64,000 nt of DNA from Diploptera punctata (GCA_030220185.1 JASPKZ010010238.1:159501-223500), one strand, 5' to 3'; shown: positions 43,639 to 54,910, numbered from the stretch's first letter. Notes: a model not told the origin generated them from the sequence alone. A program made the numbers and translations.

Positions 43639-44083
43639 TAAATAATAGTTTTAAAAAACTAAAAGAACACGCTTTATTAGAAAACTAAAAAATGAAAAAT
43701 AATTTTAATTTCCAACACGCTTGGGATAAAATAAAGTGGTCAACAAAAAAATCGTCTCCAGCACATATAGAATAAAATTACAGTTATCAACAAAAAAGAA
43801 AATAATTTTACCATCAAAAGCGTGGGGTGCTCTATATTAATTAATATATTTTATAATAAACAGTTGTTGGTAAAAGTAAGCACCCCACGCTTTTGATGGT
43901 AAAATTATTTTCTTTTTGTTGATAACTCTAATTTTATTCTATATGTGTTGGAGATGATTTTTTTGTTGACCACTTTATTTTATCCCAAGCGTATTGGAAA
44001 TTAAAATTATTTTTCATTTTTTAGTTTTCTAATAAAGCGTGTTCTTTTAGTTTTTTAAAACTATTATTTATTTTTTAGTTTTA
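43639..44083. mobile_element. Large palindrome (foldback) with about 200-bp arms
   Basis: The arm at about 43639-43836 is repeated inverted at about 43880-44083 with few mismatches. Arms share AGCGTGGGGTGC near the loop and AACACGCTTTATTAG further out. The loop is AT-rich. No ORF or ribozyme core is found. It is likely a foldback-type or MITE-like element of unknown class. Confidence 0.65.
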
Positions 44084-44176
44084 ATATTTTACAAAATAAG
44101 ATAAAAATGTAAATATCTTTAAATTCGATACTATTGTAGTATGAGCTAAAAGTAATACTCTTCTATAAAGAAAACC

Positions 44177-44265
44177 CCTCCCAGCCGGATTTGAACCAGC
44201 GACGTATGGATTACTGAAATTATATACCACTAAGAGTTCACTGCTCTACCAACTGTGCTCTTACA
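44177..44265 (-). pseudogene. tRNA-Tyr-like relic, apparently with intron
   Basis: The minus strand has CAGTTGGTAGAGCAGTGAAC (D arm onward), a longer than normal anticodon region (about 18 extra bases) and ATCCATACGTCGCTGGTTCA followed by AATCCGGCT. These parts resemble insect tRNA-Tyr, which carries an intron next to the anticodon. The two acceptor strands do not pair and the anticodon position does not read GTA, so it is a relic or a tRNA-derived repeat. Confidence 0.5.
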
Positions 44266-44340
44266 ACGATTGACTAAAAACTCGAGAAGTCCGCAACCTA
44301 TTATACCAGTTTTCATTTTTTTGATTTTCGGATGATTCTG

Positions 44341-44655
44341 GCCAGGATTTTGGAAACAAAATATGAAATTATTGTATTGTCACGGGTTCTCTACACGTAT
44401 ACAAAGTTTCAAGTCGATCCAATGTTTCTAAGTGGGTGAAAATCGCGTTGAAAGATTCCGTTACATTGATACAAAAACACTTTTTTCGATTTTATGTTGA
44501 TTATGGCCAGGATTTTAGAAAATAAATATGAAATTATTGTATTGTCACGCGTCCTCTACAAGTATACAAAGTTTCAAGTCGATCCGATGATTTTAAGTGG
44601 GTGAAAATCGCGTTGAAAGATTCCGTTACATAGATAGATAGATAGATAGATAGAT
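44341..44655. repeat. 165-bp tandem duplication ending in (GATA)n
   Basis: The block starting GCCAGGATTTT and containing TACAAAGTTTCAAGTCGATC and GTGAAAATCGCGTTGAAAG occurs at 44341 and 44506. The second unit runs into GATA units at about 44634-44655. It resembles the 3' end of a retroelement but no coding part is present. Confidence 0.75.
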
Positions 44656-45109
44656 ACAGGTCAAGCTAATATAAAGCGTGTAAATACGTGGTTTTCTGTT
44701 TTTTTTTTCAACTAGATAGTACATTATTTGAACTACTGAGAATGGTTACACCTGAAATTCAAAAAATGGAGATGACATTGTACATTATTATTGAGACTTT
44801 AAAAGAAATGAAAGTTTAATAATAATGAGATACGAAGATAGAAGAACCTGTCACATTGTCGGAAGCTGGAAGAGATTAAGATAAATAAGGCACAAGATAG
44901 ATGATGTTGTATGCAATTGAAAATGATGGAAATGTCTGTACGAGCTTAACAATGCGTGAGTTTACATCACAGTTAATTGGAAAGGATTATACTGCAATAT
45001 CGGTGATATCTTATTGTATTCCAAGTCTAATTGTGATTAATCTAGTAAATATCTCTAGCTTTAGTCTGGAATGTGTAATTATGGAAGCTTTGAAATTTTA
45101 AAATTTTAT
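44656..45109. other. Intergenic stretch
   Basis: Nothing recognised. Confidence 0.5.
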
Positions 45110-46111
45110 TTCCTTTAAACATGTTTTAAAATACATCTTAAGAACTATTCAGGGAAAAACATTATTTGATAAAATACACACCACAGAAATTAGGGACAAA
45201 TGTCATATTCAAGACATAACGAAATTTATTATAGATAGACGAAAATATTGGAAGGGTCATATAGAAAGAATGGAAGAAAACCGGCTTGCAAAAAGAGCTA
45301 AAGAAGATAGATTAGATTAGATTAGATTTATTTAGCCTGGTGGAGTTAAGGCCATGTGGCCTTCTCTTCCACTCACCAGGACAAACATATATTACATCAG
45401 AATATAACAATCTTAATTAACTCTAATATTAAACACTAAGTAAAAATTTGATCAAAAGATAATATCTAATATACGTATTACGATCTATAATACAACCAGT
45501 TAATATTAGTTAAAATTAAGACTAAAACTAATAATAAAATGTATACAAGCAAGGCATATTAAATTGTCCCTGTCTAGTGTATATAAAAAACAAGAAAATA
45601 ATGAGATATAGAAAACTAATTTTACGATTATACAATATTTAAAAACAAAACAAATAAACATATTTGTTATTCTTAATATTATTTTCATAAATAATTAAGT
45701 ATATTAATATTGCTAAAAGAATACTATCAGTGAGGTGTATAAGTTAGTTTGTTATTAAATAATTCTTTAGTTTGTTTTTGAAGGATGTTATAGTTTGACA
45801 GTCTCAGGGCGGAAGGGAATTCCATGTTTTGGTAAGTGACACCGTAAAAGATAAAGAATAATATACAGTGTGATGAGGCGGGATATAAAGGACAATGTGC
45901 TGATGGGATCGAGTGTCAAGATTATGTGTGTCGGATAGTCTGATGAAGCGGATAGACCAATGGACGGGAGAAGAACAAGAGGAAGACAGCCAAGAGATGG
46001 ATAGACAGTGAATGCACATCCAATACGTCTTCCTCTGAGGAGTGATTTTGGAAATAAACAGGATGAAAATCCTAGAAATTAAGTTTAAGAAGAAGAAGAA
46101 GAAGAAGAAGA
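45110..46111 (+). mobile_element. LINE M, split by a G2 insertion
   Basis: The first part encodes LFDKIHTTEIRDKCHIQDIT and GHIERMEENRLAKRAKED. After the G2 insert, the frame resumes at about 45949 with RPMDGRRTRGRQPRDG, and the element ends in GAAGAAGAAG at 46082-46111. A short repeat GATAG occurs at both junctions. Confidence 0.65.
45307..45945 (-). mobile_element. CR1/Jockey-like LINE G2, 3' end
   Basis: The minus frame 46019-45804 encodes RLSDTHNLDTRSHQ, VYYSLSFTVSLTKTWNSLPP, the usual C-terminal end of CR1/Jockey-type RT proteins. A long 3' untranslated region ends GGCCTTAACTCCACCAGGCT followed by an AATCTA repeat. The copy at 49612 breaks at almost the same 5' position. Confidence 0.75.
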
Positions 46112-46430
46112 TGGTTTAAAAGCCTAAAGTATTAGCAATAAAATATTCTTAATTGACAAAAAATACGATTTACAATTTTTTGAAGTATTTTTTCTAGTTA
46201 AGAAAAGGCATTTCAAAGGTTATAAAAATATATTAAAAGGATCTAGCTTCTGAATTAGAAGTTGGCAGCGCACACGTGACCAGACTGACTATTTCAAAGT
46301 ATCAATACTCTAAAATTCATTGTAAAACACCGTTGAAGTTATGTAATTTTTTTTTTCACCGTCACCCGTATGTCATTCGACATTTCAGGTATTCTCTGCT
46401 GGCATTGGCGTATTGTAACCCACTTCTGAG
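46112..46430. other. Intergenic stretch
   Basis: Nothing recognised. Confidence 0.5.
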
Positions 46431-46582
46431 GTCTTCTCCATTCTCCTGTCTGTTCATCTCTCTTTGGTCCAAACATTTTCCTAAGAACTTTATTCTCAAA
46501 TCTCCTTTCCTCCCTTAAAGTAAGAGTCCATGTTTCGCATCCATATAATATAACTGGTAGAATAATAGTTTTATATATTTCC
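46431..46582 (-). mobile_element. LINE F internal fragment
   Basis: The minus strand reads ILPVILYGCETWTLTL and FGPKRDEQTGEWRR, both characteristic of LINE F. The 3' half of the element is absent. Confidence 0.7.
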
Positions 46583-46587
46583 GAAAC

Positions 46588-46720
46588 AGGTTCTTCATTA
46601 AAAACTACTAGGACGAAAACATGTTGGAAGACCCAGAAAAAGATGGACCGACCAATTCTAGCATGAGATCAGAACAGACATTTCTTTAAGTCATGGTGAT
46701 GATGATACTGCTGCTGATGA
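46588..46720 (+). mobile_element. LINE 3' fragment
   Basis: GRKHVGRPRKRWTDQF is encoded near 46610-46660, followed by a GAT-rich tail. Too short to assign to a family in the window. Confidence 0.6.
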
Positions 46721-46779
46721 TGAATAAAATAAATAAATAAATAGATGGTATTATAATGCTCCATTTATCTGCTGTTTTA

Positions 46780-47548
46780 TACTACCGTATACTTTATCTT
46801 AGACGTTTAAAGAATTTTCTCCCAGTTTCGTTAAAACAAATCCTTGTGCAGAATCTTGTGTTACCACACTTCGATTATTGTGACATTATATAGTATAATG
46901 ATCTAAACTATGACTTGTCGCAGAGACTGCAGCGTGTTCATAATGCTTGCGTTCGATTCATTTTCAATATCCGCCGTTATGACCATATTTCCGAACACTT
47001 TAATAACCTCTCTTGGCTCCGTCTTACTGACAGACGTAAATTGCACTCTCTTTCACTACTTTTCAAGCTTCTGAATTCCTACATCCCTACTTACCTGGCG
47101 TCCAGATTTGAGAAGCTATCCTCTTACCACAAGGTAACAGTCTGCTAACAATTCCTCTTCATAGCACTTCCTCCTATTCTACTTCCTTCACAGTAGCCTC
47201 TGCCCGCTCCTGGATCTCCTTCCTCAATATATCAGGGGTTGCCGCACACTTGGCACCTTTAAGTCACGCTTATACAGTTACCTGTTGTCTAATAATTAAT
47301 TTTTCTCTATTTATTTAATTTTATACTGTCTCATTAATCTTTTCCTCGTTTTTTATATATCTTGTACATATTATATATTTAATTCGTTAAATTTAGAGTA
47401 AATAAAAATACATTATAAATATTTATTGTATTGCATTCATAACATATTGTAATTTAGATGTAAGACTATTTTTTGTATTTTTTAAACCTGCTTGAGTGGT
47501 AGATAAGGCCTTAAGGCCTTAACTCTGCCAGGTAAAATAAAGCTATTA
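46780..47548 (+). mobile_element. CR1/Jockey-like LINE G, C-terminal part
   Basis: It encodes VLPHFDYCDII, a TAG at 46891-46893, LQRVHNACVRFIFNIRRYDH, LSWLRLTDRRKLHSLSLLFK and LLNSYIPTYLASRF (main frame 46915-47148), then decays. The 3' untranslated region carries CTTAACTCTGCCAGGTAAAA, similar to the ends of G2. An ATT repeat follows. The RT palm is absent. Confidence 0.8.
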
Positions 47549-47573
47549 CTATTATTATTATTATTATTATTAC

Positions 47574-47637
<64 letters not shown>
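47549..47637. repeat. (ATT)n microsatellite
   Basis: About 29 units between the tail of LINE G and the 5' break of LINE J. Confidence 0.95.
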
Positions 47638-48463
47638 CACTCCAATTTGCAGATGACCAATTGATATTGGCTCAAGAATTTGAAGATATAGAATACCTCA
47701 CTAGAAAATTAATACAAGAATATAGTTTATGGGGTTTAAAGATCAATATGGATAAATCTAGATATATGACAATAGGGGATCTTCCTCAAGATTTAATACT
47801 AGAAGAAAATTTAGGGACAATTAAATACACTGAAGAATATAAGTATTTAGGAATTAAAATTACTAAAAATGGAAAACAAGAAACAGAGATAAGAAACAGG
47901 ATCAATATAGGAAAGTATGCTATATCTGCCCTAAATGGAATAGTATGGGACAAACATATCTTCAAAGAAACAAAAAAAAGCTATTTTTAATACAATAATC
48001 AGAAGCATTATTACCTATGGAGGTGATGTGTGGGCTTTAAATGCACAAATGAAAAAAAAATTACTCGCCACTGAAATGGACTACTGGAGACGTGCTGCAA
48101 GAATATCCAGGAAGGATAAAATCCGAAATTCATATATAAATGAAAAAATGCAGGTACAATATTCAATATTAGTTTTTATAAAGAAGAAACAATTAAATTG
48201 GTACGGACACATTAGAAGGATGGAAGAAGGAAGACTACATAAGATAATCATGGATTGGGAACCACAGGGAAGAAAAAAGAAGGGTAGACCAAATATTACG
48301 TGGATTCAGGGAATCAATGAAATTAAGAGGGAATGGGAAATAGAAGAAGATATATGGATGAACAGACAAGAATGGAAAAATGTGTTGAATCAAATGTGTA
48401 GTTAACTTTGAACATGGGTACCGGAAAAATGTGTATTCATTGTAAAAGCCGGAATAATAAACA

Positions 48464-48499
<36 letters not shown>

Positions 48500-48500
48500 C
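47638..48500 (+). mobile_element. LINE J fragment with ATT repeats on both sides
   Basis: It encodes LQFADDQLILAQ (catalytic box), MDKSRYMTIGDLPQDLILEE, YLGIKITKNGKQE (frame 47661-47990), a frameshift near 47975, then IIRSIITYGGDVWALNAQMK, LNWYGHIRRMEEGR and KKKGRPNITWIQGINEIKRE, with a stop at 48403-48405. The 3' untranslated region has GGTACCGGAAAAATGTGTAT and then a TTA repeat. Everything 5' of the ADD box is missing. Confidence 0.85.
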
Positions 48501-48908
48501 TACTCTCCAAATATTTATTTTTTCTCAAGATAATATACATTCAGACTGCTATTTTGCATTTTCAAGAATGGAATACAAGACTAAATCCTCCAGTCGACAC
48601 ATGTAATTCTAGTTTCATTAATTGTAGTATGTTAGGCTACGAGCATAAAGGATTTGGTACGAAGGCTGGTTGTATTTTAAGCCCGTACTTATATTACGCA
48701 GCAGCTAATCTACGCAACATTGGGGAGGATCCGGGATTTTGCTATTACACTAGCGATCTGTAATTTACTACCCAGGATCAAATGAATAAATCCTTACAGG
48801 AATATTATTGTCTCGAACTGCGAAACAAGGAAATCATATTATAAACTAAGGATTCAGAATCTTTTCGGCTGTAAGCCCAGTATTAAAGTAACATAACTGA
48901 ATATTACA

Positions 48909-48935
<27 letters not shown>
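48501..48935. other. Intergenic stretch with (AT)n
   Basis: An AT run is at about 48907-48932. The remainder is unassigned; a frame at 48554-48763 has no recognisable features. Confidence 0.5.
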
Positions 48936-48939
<4 letters not shown>

Positions 48940-49340
48940 TGAGAGTTTTTAATCCTGTAGAAAAAAATATTAACCACCTATTCCAATTTAATCATTGTTT
49001 CGATCCAAATTTTGAAATTTTACATGTTTGTGATAAGGGTAAGAATTTGGACCTTTTCGAGACTGTAGAAATAAATAAATTGAAAAGTAGTAATAAACTG
49101 TTAAATTCTCAACTTGATTTGAATGAATCGCCTTTGTTAAATTAAAGAATTTAAATAAATTATTGTTGTGTTGTTGCTTAGATCAGTTGATATGTATTAC
49201 ATTAACACAATTCATAATTTGTTAACATGTCTGAAGAAGGTACAGTGTACCGAAACAGCTGTCACTAAATTGTATCTTAATAAATATATAAATCAAATAA
49301 AACAAAGTTTTATTTTTATTTAATTATTATTATCCTTGTT
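48936..49340 (+). mobile_element. PLE P1, 3' end with ribozyme
   Basis: The frame 48939-49145 encodes HCFDPNFEILHVCDKGKNLD, then ETVEINKLKSSNKLLNSQLD and ends NESPLLN. This is the C-terminal end of a PLE GIY-YIG region. The untranslated part contains the ribozyme and ends AATCAAATAAAACAAAG, as in the 7997-8520 foldback. It is 5'-truncated next to an AT repeat. Confidence 0.75.
49226..49268 (+). ncRNA. Hammerhead ribozyme, P1 type
   Basis: CTGAAGA is at 49231-49237, helix II GGTAC/GTACC, GAAA at 49252-49255, palindromic helix III ACAGCTGT, and predicted GUC|A cleavage after 49263. Core bases are complete; the inner helix I is weak. It lies after the stop codon of the ORF, unlike the motif in the other PLE type. 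Confidence 0.7.
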
Positions 49341-49611
49341 CTTTTTTTATCTTTCATTAAGAAATAGGAAAAATCAGATTTTAAATGCTTGGACATGGAT
49401 AACTTTTCTTTTCTTCTTCGTATTCTTCTTCTCCTTCTTCTTACTCTATTGTCCCTATTCACCCTAACATATTTCGATTAATACGGAGATGCAGAACTGG
49501 AAAACAAATGTCAACAATTACTTACGCATATAATTGATAAAACTATAACTGGTACTAAGTGTTAATAAAAAAATAAACCAATTTAATATTAACTTGGTAC
49601 GTAGATTATTA

Positions 49612-50222
49612 ATTAATTTTATTTATTTATTTATTTAGCCTGGTGGAGTTAAGGCCATGTGGCCTTCTCTTCCACTCACCAGGATAAACATATATTAAAT
49701 CAGAATATAACAATCATAATTAACTCTGATATTAAATACTAAATTAAGATTTGACCAATAAGATAATACCAATTATATTACGATCTATAATACAACCAGT
49801 TAATGATAGTTAAGATTAAGACCAAAACTTATAATAGAATGTATTCTAGCAAGATAAATTAAATTGTTGGTAGATCATCCCTGTCTAATGTAGGAGCCTA
49901 TATAAAAAATGAGATATAGAAAACTAAATTTACAGTTATACAATATTTAAACAAATTAAAATATTTAATTTTAATATTATTTTCATAAATAATTCTATCA
50001 GTGAGGTGTATAAGTTAGTTTGTTATTAAGTAATTCTTTAGTTTGTTTTTAAAGGATATTATAGTTCGACAGTCTCTGACATAGAGCGGAAGGGAATTTC
50101 ATGTTTTGGTAAGTGTAACTGTAAAATATAATGAATAATACACAGTGTGATGAGGAGGGATATAAAGGACAATGTGCTGATGGAATCGAGTGTCAAGATT
50201 ATGTGTGTCGGATAGTCGTCAT
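49612..50222 (-). mobile_element. CR1/Jockey-like LINE G2, 3' end, second copy
   Basis: The sequence is closely similar to 45307-45945 in the coding end and untranslated region. A TGG to TGA-type change and one indel break the coding end. The 3' tail is TAAA repeats at the left. The 5' break (GTCGGATAGTC) coincides with the other copy. Confidence 0.8.
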
Positions 50223-50275
50223 CAAGTAGGAGATGATTCATTAAAAGATGACGTCAGTTGATCTCTATTCATCGT

Positions 50276-50298
50276 TTTTTTTTTTTTTTTTTTTTTTC
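50276..50298. repeat. T homopolymer
   Basis: A run of about 23 T. Confidence 0.9.
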
Positions 50299-50560
50299 GT
50301 TTTGCTGATGTTTCGTTTATCTCATATTTGTAAATCTCAAACTATTCTAACTAACCTTGTATTATTAGCCGTATGTCTATCAGTGTGAGCGTTTTATTTG
50401 ATTTTTTCTGGCTTCTATATTTTTTCCGTTCATTATATTGCAATATTATATCACTTCGGTATTTACATGACCAGATGGAGATAGATGAAACATCTGAAAC
50501 ACTTCTGGAAACATAATCATAAATTGAGTTTTACTCTAGGTCCGTCTTGTGCATTTTACC

Positions 50561-50821
50561 ATTGTCTCTACTAATGTTGAGTGATTCCGGGTTATGTGGC
50601 CGTGGTCCATAGTTGGTGTTGATACCAGACGTTTCGCCCTCAAAGTAGATCTTCCGACCAGGAAACACGCATAGAAGCACTCGCCACTGAAGATGCCCTC
50701 CGCAGTTGAGGGCGAAACGTCTGGTATCAACACCAACTATGGACCACGGCCACATAACCCGGAATCACTCAACATTACGATTACCGCCCGTGAAAGCCTG
50801 CATTCAACTATTGTCTCTACT
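50561..50821. mobile_element. PLE P2 foldback with ribozyme and 12-bp target duplication
   Basis: ATTGTCTCTACT at 50561-50572 and 50810-50821 flanks 237 bp. Inside, a 70-bp arm (50573-50642) is repeated inverted at 50706-50777, separated by the remainder of the ribozyme. A short unique tail (CCGCCCGTGAAAGCCTGCAT) completes it. Both the arms and middle match the 3' end of the PLE at 56223. Confidence 0.85.
50683..50725 (+). ncRNA. Hammerhead ribozyme, P2 type
   Basis: Helix I GCCA (50683-50686), CTGAAGA (50687-50693), six-pair helix II GCCCTC/GAGGGC, GAAA (50714-50717), palindromic helix III ACGT and C at the cleavage site (50721), then helix I partner TGGT. The core and helices are complete. 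The inverted arm on the left carries only the 3' half of the motif. Confidence 0.85.
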
Positions 50822-51377
50822 GTTATGTTCGTCGGTGTTTCATTGATATTACAGCATATTATGATGCGAGGTTGGGAAGTGGTTTTTACAGAAGCGAAGA
50901 AATGTTAAAAAAACCGAACGACAGCGGGGTTTTTAATTTTTGAGATTCTGTAAAACACTTCACAAACGTGCGTTGTACATTATTTTTTGCACGATGCTGT
51001 TTTCAAAATAATAAATAATAGTGAAATAATAACGTCTTTGTTGGTAATATTTGCGTTCATTATAAACAACTGACTAACTTTAACAGTGTGGCCAATGTTT
51101 ATTAGTTGAGATACATTAAGCCCTGACGCCAATCAGTTATAAAATGGTGGCAAGCACGTATTTATTGCTTTGTATTGTTTCAAATAAAGGTCGGTCCATT
51201 TAAAATGCAGTGATTTGTTTCGTATAATGTATATTAAGACAACCTTTTGGGTATATTTTTGTATACACATTGTATGTAGTATACATAGAGGACAGTTGTT
51301 TACTTCCCACACGCGGTTTGTAATATATAATATTACAGTATAGTTATTTTATTAGAGTATAGTTATTTAGGTTGGCA
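50822..51377. other. Intergenic stretch
   Basis: Nothing recognised. Confidence 0.5.
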
Positions 51378-51503
51378 ACCCAAAATGTAGAAAGTTGAAT
51401 TTTCAATCAGGGTTGCCATTGCTATATGTATGACAATGGAATCGTTGTCATACATATAGCAATGGCGATCCTGATTGAAAATTCAACTTTCTACATTTTG
51501 GGG
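51378..51503. repeat. Palindrome with 58-bp arms
   Basis: CCCAAAATGTAGAAAGTTGA and the following bases are repeated inverted at 51444-51503 with an eight-base loop at about 51436-51443. Only about two mismatches occur. It has the shape of a short MITE or foldback; the class is unknown. Confidence 0.75.
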
Positions 51504-51712
51504 TTATTATTTTGTGCTTTCTTTATGTAATTGTAATGTTATTGCTGTTTTTGTTGTTTATTTTTCTTTACACTAGTACCAATTATTACTTTATTGTAAC
51601 GGACTGTCAACAGCACGTACGGCTTACTGCCCGTGCGACCCATATTTGTAAATAATATTGTAAATATCTTACTTTTTGTCTAATAAAGTCCTACTACTAC
51701 TACTATGTATGA
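51504..51712 (+). mobile_element. LINE H, 3' UTR
   Basis: GCACGTACGGCTTACTGCCC and TCTAATAAAGTCCT followed by ACT units match the 3' end of LINE H at 30700-30925. No coding part is present. It abuts the palindrome. Confidence 0.85.
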
Positions 51713-52045
51713 CAAAACGTACCATCGCGCAAAAAAAAAAAATCATTTTTTTTTACCCCAGATGAACCCATGTCTGCATTTCTTGACGGTTGTATTTTTA
51801 CGGTGAAAGAGCGCCAGTCTTTCGCCCAGGTACTTTTTTCGTCTGGCTTATCACCTTCGACCAGTCCGGCATCAATTGGCGTTCAAAATGTTTGCCAACC
51901 ACCAGAATACATTTCTAGCAACGTTTGTAAAATTAGTTTCCTTATAAATACGTAATTTCCCTTTCATATATCTTTACACTCACTAAAAATTTCTCACAAG
52001 CCATGTACGTCGTATTTTTCTAATTATCTCAAGTAAAGTCTTAAC
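51713..52045. other. Intergenic stretch
   Basis: Starts with an A run and T run; otherwise unassigned. Confidence 0.5.
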
Positions 52046-52612
52046 ATAGGCTCAACTCTGGAAACGCGTGCTATTATGCATTGCAGAGACTCTTGATGTC
52101 CCAACTCCTTTCAAAAACGTTAAACTGAAAATATATAAAGCTATTATTCTACCAGTTATATTATATGGGTGCGAAACATGGACTCTTACTTTAAGGGAGG
52201 AAAGGAGATTACAAGTATTTGAGAATAAAGTACTTAGGAAAAATTTTGGACCAAAGAGAGATGAACAGACAGGTGAATGGAGAAGACTACATAACAATGA
52301 ACTACATCGTCTTCATAGGAAGCCAAATATAATAAGAACAGTCAAGTCTCGTAGACTGCGATGGGCAGGACATGTTGCACGTATGGGGAATAAAAGGCTT
52401 GCATGGAAGCTTCTTGTTGGAAAGCCAGAGGGAAAACGCCCAGTTGGTAGACCAGGAATGAGGTGGGAGAATAACATAAACTATGATTTGAGGGAAGTAG
52501 ATTATACAGGGAATGATTGGAAAGCATTAGCTCTGGATAGGGATGTATGGAGAGCTTATGTCCGTGCGGCCATGAACCTACGGGTTTGATAGTGCCAGTG
52601 AGTAAGTAAAGT
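52046..52612 (+). mobile_element. LINE F, C-terminal part
   Basis: After an initial frameshift the frame 52068-52589 encodes ILPVILYGCETWTLTLREER, KSRRLRWAGHVARMGNKR, VGRPGMRWENN and AYVRAAMNLRV, with the final CGA codon mutated to TGA. The GTGAGTAAGTAAAG tail follows. It is 5'-truncated downstream of the RT catalytic box. Confidence 0.9.
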
Positions 52613-52799
52613 CTTACATCATTTTTTAGAAATATTGTATAATCTAATGTAATGACAAAATGACAAACAAATTAATATTTTCAAAATATTATTATTTACA
52701 ATAGGCCTACAGAAGTTGTTTCTATGTGTAATGACTTCATCGACGGTTTTTAGAGCAGTAGTATTTGCTAAACAATATAAATTTGGTGCATAGCAAGTT

Positions 52800-53445
52800 C
52801 TCCTCCTTCTTCTTCTACTACAAGGTTTAAGCTATGCAGCCTGTTCCGGCGAAGTTAAAAGTGGAGTCCATCTTCTACGTGGTCGGCCAACATCTCTTGT
52901 TCCTCTGGGATTATACAGGAAGGTTCTTTTTGGTATTCTTTCGTTCTTCATTCTCATTAAGTGTTCTGTCCATTTCTTATTATTTTCGCTGACTTTATCT
53001 TCAATTTTATATATATTTAATTCTTCTCGTATAGTTTCATTCCTTATTCTATCCACTCTTGTGCATCCTTTCACATTACGTAAAAACAGCATTTCCGCAG
53101 TCTGTATCCTGCTTTTATCCCTTGATTTCATTATCCAATTTTCACTTCCATACAACAACAAAGGAACAGCCATTGTTTTATTTAATTTAAGTTTCGTATC
53201 TTTCCTTGTTTTCAGACCTAAGGTTCTTTTTATGGTTCCACAAATAGCCTGAAATTTATTTACTTTATTTTCTATATCTTTATTTTCTCTATAAGTTATA
53301 TCACATCCTAAATATTGGAAATGTGATACTTGTTCTATTATTTTGTTATCCAGTACAATTTTTGATCTAATTCCATATTTACCAATAAATGCCATTACTT
53401 TTGACTTATTTATTGATATTTTACAATTATATCTATGCATAGCAA
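52800..53445 (-). mobile_element. LINE N, uninterrupted C-terminal frame
   Basis: The minus frame 53440-52832 has no stop. It encodes INKSKVMAFIGKYGIRSKIV, HFQYLGCDITY, VPLLLYGSENWIMKSRDKSR, FLRNVKGCTRVDRIRNETIR and DVGRPRRRWTPLL. The RT catalytic box lies just outside the truncation. It is the same family as 608-1372. Its open frame suggests a relatively recent insertion. Confidence 0.85.
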
Positions 53446-54150
53446 GTTAATATTGACAAATTGTGAACATTTGGAGAATATTTTTTTAGAAAGCACTTAT
53501 CGTGAGCAATTCCCACACATGTTTTGTAATGTGCCCACACACCCTTCAATTTGCAGGAAAATAATATGGAAACATCTATAGAGGGGATGTAGATATTTTG
53601 TTTCAATATGTTATGATTATGGAAGCGGAACAGAAATCTCTATACACGAAATGTGTATACCGTAAACGATTGCAAGAAGTCAGGGGGCTTTGATACTCAC
53701 ATGCAAACATATATTGCCATTCATTCACTTTATACCGGCAGGTTGTTAGTTCTTAGAACAAATCACCAGTATATACAACTCTTTGATGTTGAAATTGAAG
53801 CCTTGTGAGACATTGAAAAAAACACGGCTATGTGTGGAATGGATCACTGAGTTGGGAATACAAACACAAAAGTTTGAACACAAAAGAACGAATTGATGTT
53901 AACAGAAGCGAATTGACCCGTTATTTTCTCAGGAATTTCCTCTGGGAGCAATTAACTGTTAGGATCTCTTAAGAGCCTGACAAATGTGTGCATTTAAGTT
54001 AACGTTCCTCGCCATCAAATCAAGAACAGCGATGCATTATTAACTAAAGTAATCGTAATCCATTACTGTACTGATTTTCTATAATGAATAATGCTTTTCT
54101 GCCATGGTGCCTTAAATAAAACAAAAATATTAATTAATTTTATTAGATAT
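53446..54150. other. Intergenic stretch
   Basis: Nothing recognised. Confidence 0.5.
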
Positions 54151-54154
54151 AATG

Positions 54155-54244
54155 TTTTAAGCATCATCATCAGCTCCAATCTCATGCTGTCCATCTTTTA
54201 CTGGGTCTTCCAACATTTCTTCTCCCTTCTTCTTCTTTAGCAGG
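54155..54244 (-). mobile_element. LINE 3' fragment
   Basis: The minus strand encodes KKGRRNVGRPSKRWTA and ends in a GAT-rich tail at the left. It is too short for family assignment. Confidence 0.6.
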
Positions 54245-54606
54245 CGACTACAACCTCACTGAAGTTTTGGCTTCCTCCAACAATTTTTCTCCACCTAGAT
54301 CTATTCTAGAAACAGACTGGCCAATTTCCAATTTTCATTTCTAATATATATTTTATAACATCATCCAACCATCTGTTTTTTGGGCGTCCAGCTGTTCTGG
54401 TGCATATTGGTTTCCATTTGTATATTCTTCTTAGAAGCTTGTCTTCCTGCATTCTATTTATATGTCCAAACCAGCGCAGTCTTTGAGCTTTAATGTGTTT
54501 ATTACTTTTTATTTCGTATTAAATTATTTAATTCAGAGTTCATTCGTATACGTCATGTGCCATCGCTTTCTTAATTGGTCCAAAAATTCTCCGTAAGATC
54601 TTCCTT

Positions 54607-54909
54607 AAAGGTAAAGTGATCCCACAACAGGCCTCAGGAGGCCCTTGGGGTAGTAGGAGGTTAAGGCTCCCACTTTTTCTAGACAATCGGCACATTATGT
54701 CAGCCGGGTTGTCAGCCCTGCGTGACGGCCGCCTTTACCCCAGAACAAGCGTCTGGTACTCATTTCAGTTAGAGGCTGAGTCGACCCCAGGGCCATAGTG
54801 CCGCCAGAGGGTTTGGGTCAGTTTAAAAATCCTGACCCCAACGGGACTTGAACCCTCGACCCTCCGGCTTGTAGCTCAGTGCCTTAACCACTACGCTACG
54901 GCGTGCCCC
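54607..54909 (-). mobile_element. SINE2, full length
   Basis: On the minus strand the head begins GGGGCACGCCGTAGCGTAGT and the B box is GGTTCAAGTCC-like; the 3' end is ATCACTTTACCTTT. It lies within LINE O, next to a second copy. Confidence 0.9.
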
Positions 54910-54910
54910 A

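Noticed and set aside
48554..48763. A 69-codon plus-strand ORF as a host gene
   Set aside because: No motif, no codon bias visible and no supporting context; length is within chance.
50443..50512. Possible further hammerhead (GATGAAACATCTGAAAC)
   Set aside because: No CUGANGA box is correctly placed before GAAA, and helix II cannot form.
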